Source of the DNA: Oscillospiraceae bacterium
GTDB taxonomy: Bacteria; Bacillota; Clostridia; Oscillospirales; Acutalibacteraceae
Reading direction: 5' to 3'
Length of the DNA stretch: 64,000 nt
Assembly: GCA_015066625.1 (NCBI GenBank)
Contig: SVOC01000006.1
Span: 59,082 to 123,081 of the forward strand
A program made the position numbers and the translations under genes. Under the pieces are notes generated by a model. That model did not search any database. It worked only from the letters and a program-made list of their open reading frames with translations, and was not told the origin of the DNA. Position 1 is the stretch's first letter. Each line of letters starts with the position of its first letter. This document shows positions 61,514 through 64,000 of the stretch, piece by piece.

Positions 61514-62428
61514 TTAAACAAGCTCAGATTCGTGATGAGTTTTCGAAATCCTCGGTGCCGCACCCGTGAGATGAGAAATATCACGGTATTCTCCGTCATA
61601 ATCCGCAAACAGACCTTCGGGAATTTGCGATGTCCAGCCGTTTTCATCAAATTCGGGAGCCTTAATTCCCATAGCGTAAAGCACAATGGCGGCAAGGTCA
61701 CGGATATTCATTTCTTCTATTTCGGTTTTGTTTATTCCTTTGCCTGTTGCGGCAAAGGTTACATATTTTTCTTCATCTGTCCATCCGCCGTGACTACCCT
61801 TGCAGTTTTCATCATTGGTGCCGCCGTGGTCGGCAATAACAATAAAAATTGTATCTTCAAGCATTCCGGCATTTTTAACTGCAGAGTAAACATCTCCGAT
61901 AAGCTTATCAACCTCGTGAATACGCTCGATAAAAGCAGGAAGTCCGTAACCCGTTGAATGTCCTGCACCGTCAATGCTGTCAAAATGAACAAACAGAAAA
62001 TCGGGTTTGTTTTCACGGATATAATCACAGACAATCGGTGTCAGCTCGGTATCGTGTGCCGTTGCGTGAGAAACGCCGATGTTATTTTCAACTATACCGT
62101 AAGTGATGGGATTCCAGTCACAGTACGAACCGAGAACGGCATCGGGATATGCTTCTCTGATTCTTCTGAAAAGTGAAGGGAACGGAGAATTCACATCATA
62201 GGGCACAGAAGAAACTATGCCGTTTGTAAGCCCATGAATTTCGGGACCGACTCCGATAAGCATTGAGCCCCAGCATTCTGCACTGATTGTGGGGTTTGAA
62301 GAAAGTGCCTTATATGTGATTGCGCCGTTTTCAAATATTTTATCAAAGTTCGGTGTGTCGGCATTTTTTATCCAGCTTCCTGCACCGTCAACGCCGATAA
62401 CTATTACATGTGAGTATTTTCTTGACAT
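61514..62428 (-). CDS. Alkaline-phosphatase-fold phosphodiesterase (nucleotide pyrophosphatase family)
   Basis: A 304-residue protein of the type I phosphodiesterase/nucleotide pyrophosphatase family. VIGVDGAGSW holds the first metal Asp; the nucleophile would be a Thr or Ser in ALSSNPTISAECWG; FVHFDSIDGAGHSTGYG and VIADHGGTND give the remaining metal ligands. No signal peptide, so it acts in the cytoplasm. Substrate may be a nucleotide or phosphonate ester. ATG at 62428 has GGGAG at 8 nt. A relative is encoded upstream. Confidence 0.87.
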   Translation of the reverse strand: MSRKYSHVIVIGVDGAGSWIKNADTPNFDKIFENGAITYKALSSNPTISAECWGSMLIGVGPEIHGLTNGIVSSVPYDVNSPFPSLFRRIREAYPDAVLGSYCDWNPITYGIVENNIGVSHATAHDTELTPIVCDYIRENKPDFLFVHFDSIDGAGHSTGYGLPAFIERIHEVDKLIGDVYSAVKNAGMLEDTIFIVIADHGGTNDENCKGSHGGWTDEEKYVTFAATGKGINKTEIEEMNIRDLAAIVLYAMGIKAPEFDENGWTSQIPEGLFADYDGEYRDISHLTGAAPRISKTHHESELV

Positions 62429-62470
62429 GGTCATTTCTCCCGTATCTTTATAAAAGTTGCATCAAAGGAA

Positions 62471-62499
62471 GAACCTCCCGGATTTTATCAGGGAGGTTC
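62471..62499 (-). terminator. Hairpin between the two phosphodiesterase genes
   Basis: GAACCTCCC (62471-62479) pairs with GGGAGGTTC (62491-62499); T-tract on the minus strand is interrupted, so termination may be partial. Confidence 0.6.
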
Positions 62500-62508
62500 C
62501 GATTTGTA

Positions 62509-63495
62509 TCAGTCCCATTTCTTGTTCATAACAACAAAGTTCATTCTTTCCTGAATGCTCGGTCCGCCATGACCTGTGCCGATTCCGCCGTGGTCCGAAG
62601 TGACGATAATGAGCCAATCTTCCGTTTCATAAGTTTCTCTTGCTTCGATGGCTTTGACTACTTCGTAGCCGTAATTATCTTCGGTTCTGAAGCCGTCTTT
62701 ATAAACGGGGTTATTGAACGTAAATCCGAAATTGTGTCCCGCAGAATCTGTATTTTCATAAATAATAAGCACAAAGTCTGCACAGTCTTCGCTTGTTATT
62801 TCTTCCATTGCTCCTGTGTGAACATCTTTCAGACCTTTACGAAGGTTAAAATCAACGTCGATGTCATTCTCTTCGCAATAAGCTTTTTCGGTGTTGTATG
62901 TTGCGCCGTCCCTTGAAAAGTGCCCCTTCCACTTTGTGATGAAAGCGGCGTTGTCAATAATGCCCTCTTCAACAAGGGTTGTCATAAGCATTTTGGGCTC
63001 AACCGTTTTTGTTATTCCGTTGCCTGTTATACCGTGAACGTCAGACCATACGCCCGTAAGCATTGAACACCAGCCGGGTGCGGTTGAAGTTGCCTGAGTG
63101 TTTACTGCCGGATAATTGACACCGCCGCAATACGTGAGATTGATTGATGCGCCGTTGGCAAGAAGATAGTTTATTGCTCCGCCGTCCTGCTTTTCAGCAA
63201 CAATATCTGCACGACATCCGTCATAACCGATTATGGCAACCTTCTTTTCGGTTTTGCCTTCGGGTAGTTCGGATCTGAAATGTTCGTTTATGATACCGTA
63301 AACATCGGTAAACGGATATGCGGTTTCAACTGTGTTTTCGTAGCCGACGGAAGCAACATTCTGTCTGTAAAATTCTTCGGTATCATTTTCGTCTTTATGA
63401 TATCTTGTGAAATACAGCGCCAGAGCACCTGCGATTATTCCGAGAATAACCACTACGGAAACAACAGAAAGAATAATCTTTTTCTTGTTTTTCAT
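62509..63495 (-). CDS. Membrane-anchored alkaline-phosphatase-fold phosphodiesterase
   Basis: A 328-residue homologue of the downstream gene, with an N-terminal membrane anchor (residues 4-30, after KNKKK). IIGYDGCRAD carries the first metal Asp; TSTAPGWCSMLTG places the nucleophile region; LIIYENTDSAGHNFGF and VTSDHGGIGTGHGG give the other ligands. As an extracytoplasmic enzyme it could free phosphate or nucleosides outside the cell. ATG at 63495 follows GGAGG. The pair with the cytoplasmic relative may reflect duplication. Confidence 0.87.
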   Translation of the reverse strand: MKNKKKIILSVVSVVVILGIIAGALALYFTRYHKDENDTEEFYRQNVASVGYENTVETAYPFTDVYGIINEHFRSELPEGKTEKKVAIIGYDGCRADIVAEKQDGGAINYLLANGASINLTYCGGVNYPAVNTQATSTAPGWCSMLTGVWSDVHGITGNGITKTVEPKMLMTTLVEEGIIDNAAFITKWKGHFSRDGATYNTEKAYCEENDIDVDFNLRKGLKDVHTGAMEEITSEDCADFVLIIYENTDSAGHNFGFTFNNPVYKDGFRTEDNYGYEVVKAIEARETYETEDWLIIVTSDHGGIGTGHGGPSIQERMNFVVMNKKWD

Positions 63496-63526
63496 TTCAG
63501 TACCTCCAAAAGTTTGAATTGACTTT

Positions 63527-64000
63527 TTATTTTTCAAAATATATTGCACCGCTCTGAGCGAAAATCAAGGGAGGTAAATCCATTCCCTTTTGTTCGGGGA
63601 TTCTGGATGCGATTGCAATATCGTGTATTTTACTGTATATGAATCCGGGTTCAAAAACAACATGAGCACACATAAATCCTTCTTTTTTCACAGGCAGAGT
63701 AACAGAATAATCTTCTGTCTTTTTTGCCGTGTATGAGAAGCATTCACCGTCACGGTCAAAAACAATCAATTTATGCTTTCTGCGAAGTTTTTTAACATTG
63801 ATTGTTATGCTTGTTTTATCGGTAAGTTTAACAGTATCGCCAAGCACGGAATCGCCGCTGACAATATCAATAAATGTTGTGCCGACATCAAAGCATATTG
63901 TGGTGCGACCCTTAACGATAGCATCTAAAATATCTTCGGGAGAGTTTGATTTTGCATAAACATAAGTAACAGGCCAGGTTAAAAGATTGGTGACAACATA
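63527..64000 (-). CDS. PHP-domain phosphoesterase-like protein, C-terminal part (continues off the right edge)
   Basis: The frame stays open from the right edge through 63529. The edge part reads LLTWPVTYVYAKSNSPEDILDAIVKGRTTI, the characteristic end of a PHP-domain (polymerase and histidinol phosphatase) protein, where the last metal ligands and the GR-T motif lie. A beta-rich tail of about 110 residues follows. At least 157 residues are visible. First gene in the local minus-strand unit to be transcribed, 31 nt before the anchored phosphodiesterase. Metal ligands of the N-terminus are outside the window. Confidence 0.6.
   Translation of the reverse strand, partial: YVVTNLLTWPVTYVYAKSNSPEDILDAIVKGRTTICFDVGTTFIDIVSGDSVLGDTVKLTDKTSITINVKKLRRKHKLIVFDRDGECFSYTAKKTEDYSVTLPVKKEGFMCAHVVFEPGFIYSKIHDIAIASRIPEQKGMDLPPLIFAQSGAIYFEK

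Overview
The window looks like chromosome of an anaerobic, low-to-moderate GC Firmicute, most like an uncultured gut clostridium (Oscillospiraceae/Ruminococcaceae type). The grounds are Gram-positive ribosome binding sites of the AAGGAG type, frequent GTG/TTG starts, sigma-A promoters with 17-bp spacers, [FeFe]-hydrogenase maturases, an anaerobic sulfatase maturase, a BspA-type surface protein, a YolD-like/Y-family polymerase pair and many glycan-active enzymes. Taxonomy is inferred; no rRNA is present.

Layout. 1-5.6 kb: start of a sulfatase, its maturase, a CmpB-like membrane protein, and a lipoprotein glycosidase coupled to a composite amidase. 5.6-9.4 kb: DUF1294, MetA, a pantothenate-type ECF S component with CoaX, and a PflA-like radical SAM protein. 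9.4-15.1 kb: MscL with a zinc ribbon, ProC, a DUF4091 protein, a GH36 alpha-galactosidase and a zinc-ribbon membrane protein. 15-19.7 kb (minus): phosphoesterase, PRPP synthetase, CDF transporter, MscS. 19.8-23.5 kb: tRNA-Leu(UAA), a GH38-like protein and GH16. 23.6-28.7 kb: BspA-like protein with an elaborate leader, divergent from a Y-family polymerase/YolD pair with a LexA-like box; GDPD. 28.8-34.8 kb: GPH transporter, rhamnose genes rhaA-rhaD-fucO, FAD reductase. 34.9-40 kb: large GT2/CDP-glycerol transferase fusion, threonine aldolase, MFS. 40-45.5 kb: TM1266-type regulator-hydE-hydG-hydF-MATE behind a consensus promoter and an attenuator-like leader. 45.6-49.6 kb: phosphoesterase, AzlCD, ceramidase-like secreted protein. 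49.7-56.7 kb: pyridoxal kinase, thyA, DHFR, zinc-ribbon protein, TPM protein, pyrophosphatase, IMP dehydrogenase, membrane XRE regulator. 56.7-60.7 kb: interrupted and intact tRNA-Leu(CAA) followed by an AT-rich island with a zinc-finger/nuclease/NUMOD-like protein and a frameshifted nuclease-like gene. 60.7-64 kb (minus): four phosphoesterase-type genes, the last cut by the window edge.

Working together, the genes suggest an anaerobe living on host or plant glycans (alpha-galactoside, beta-glucan, rhamnose, sulfated glycan, possibly sphingolipid). It reduces lactaldehyde from rhamnose and makes an [FeFe]-hydrogenase whose structural gene lies elsewhere. The most unusual signals are two mutually exclusive RNA-fold leaders (upstream of the BspA-like gene and of the hydrogenase maturation operon), the XRE regulator carrying a GGADGPT motif known from Na+-translocating decarboxylase beta subunits, and the nuclease island beside broken tRNA-Leu ends. 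No CRISPR array, intact transposase or prophage module was seen.
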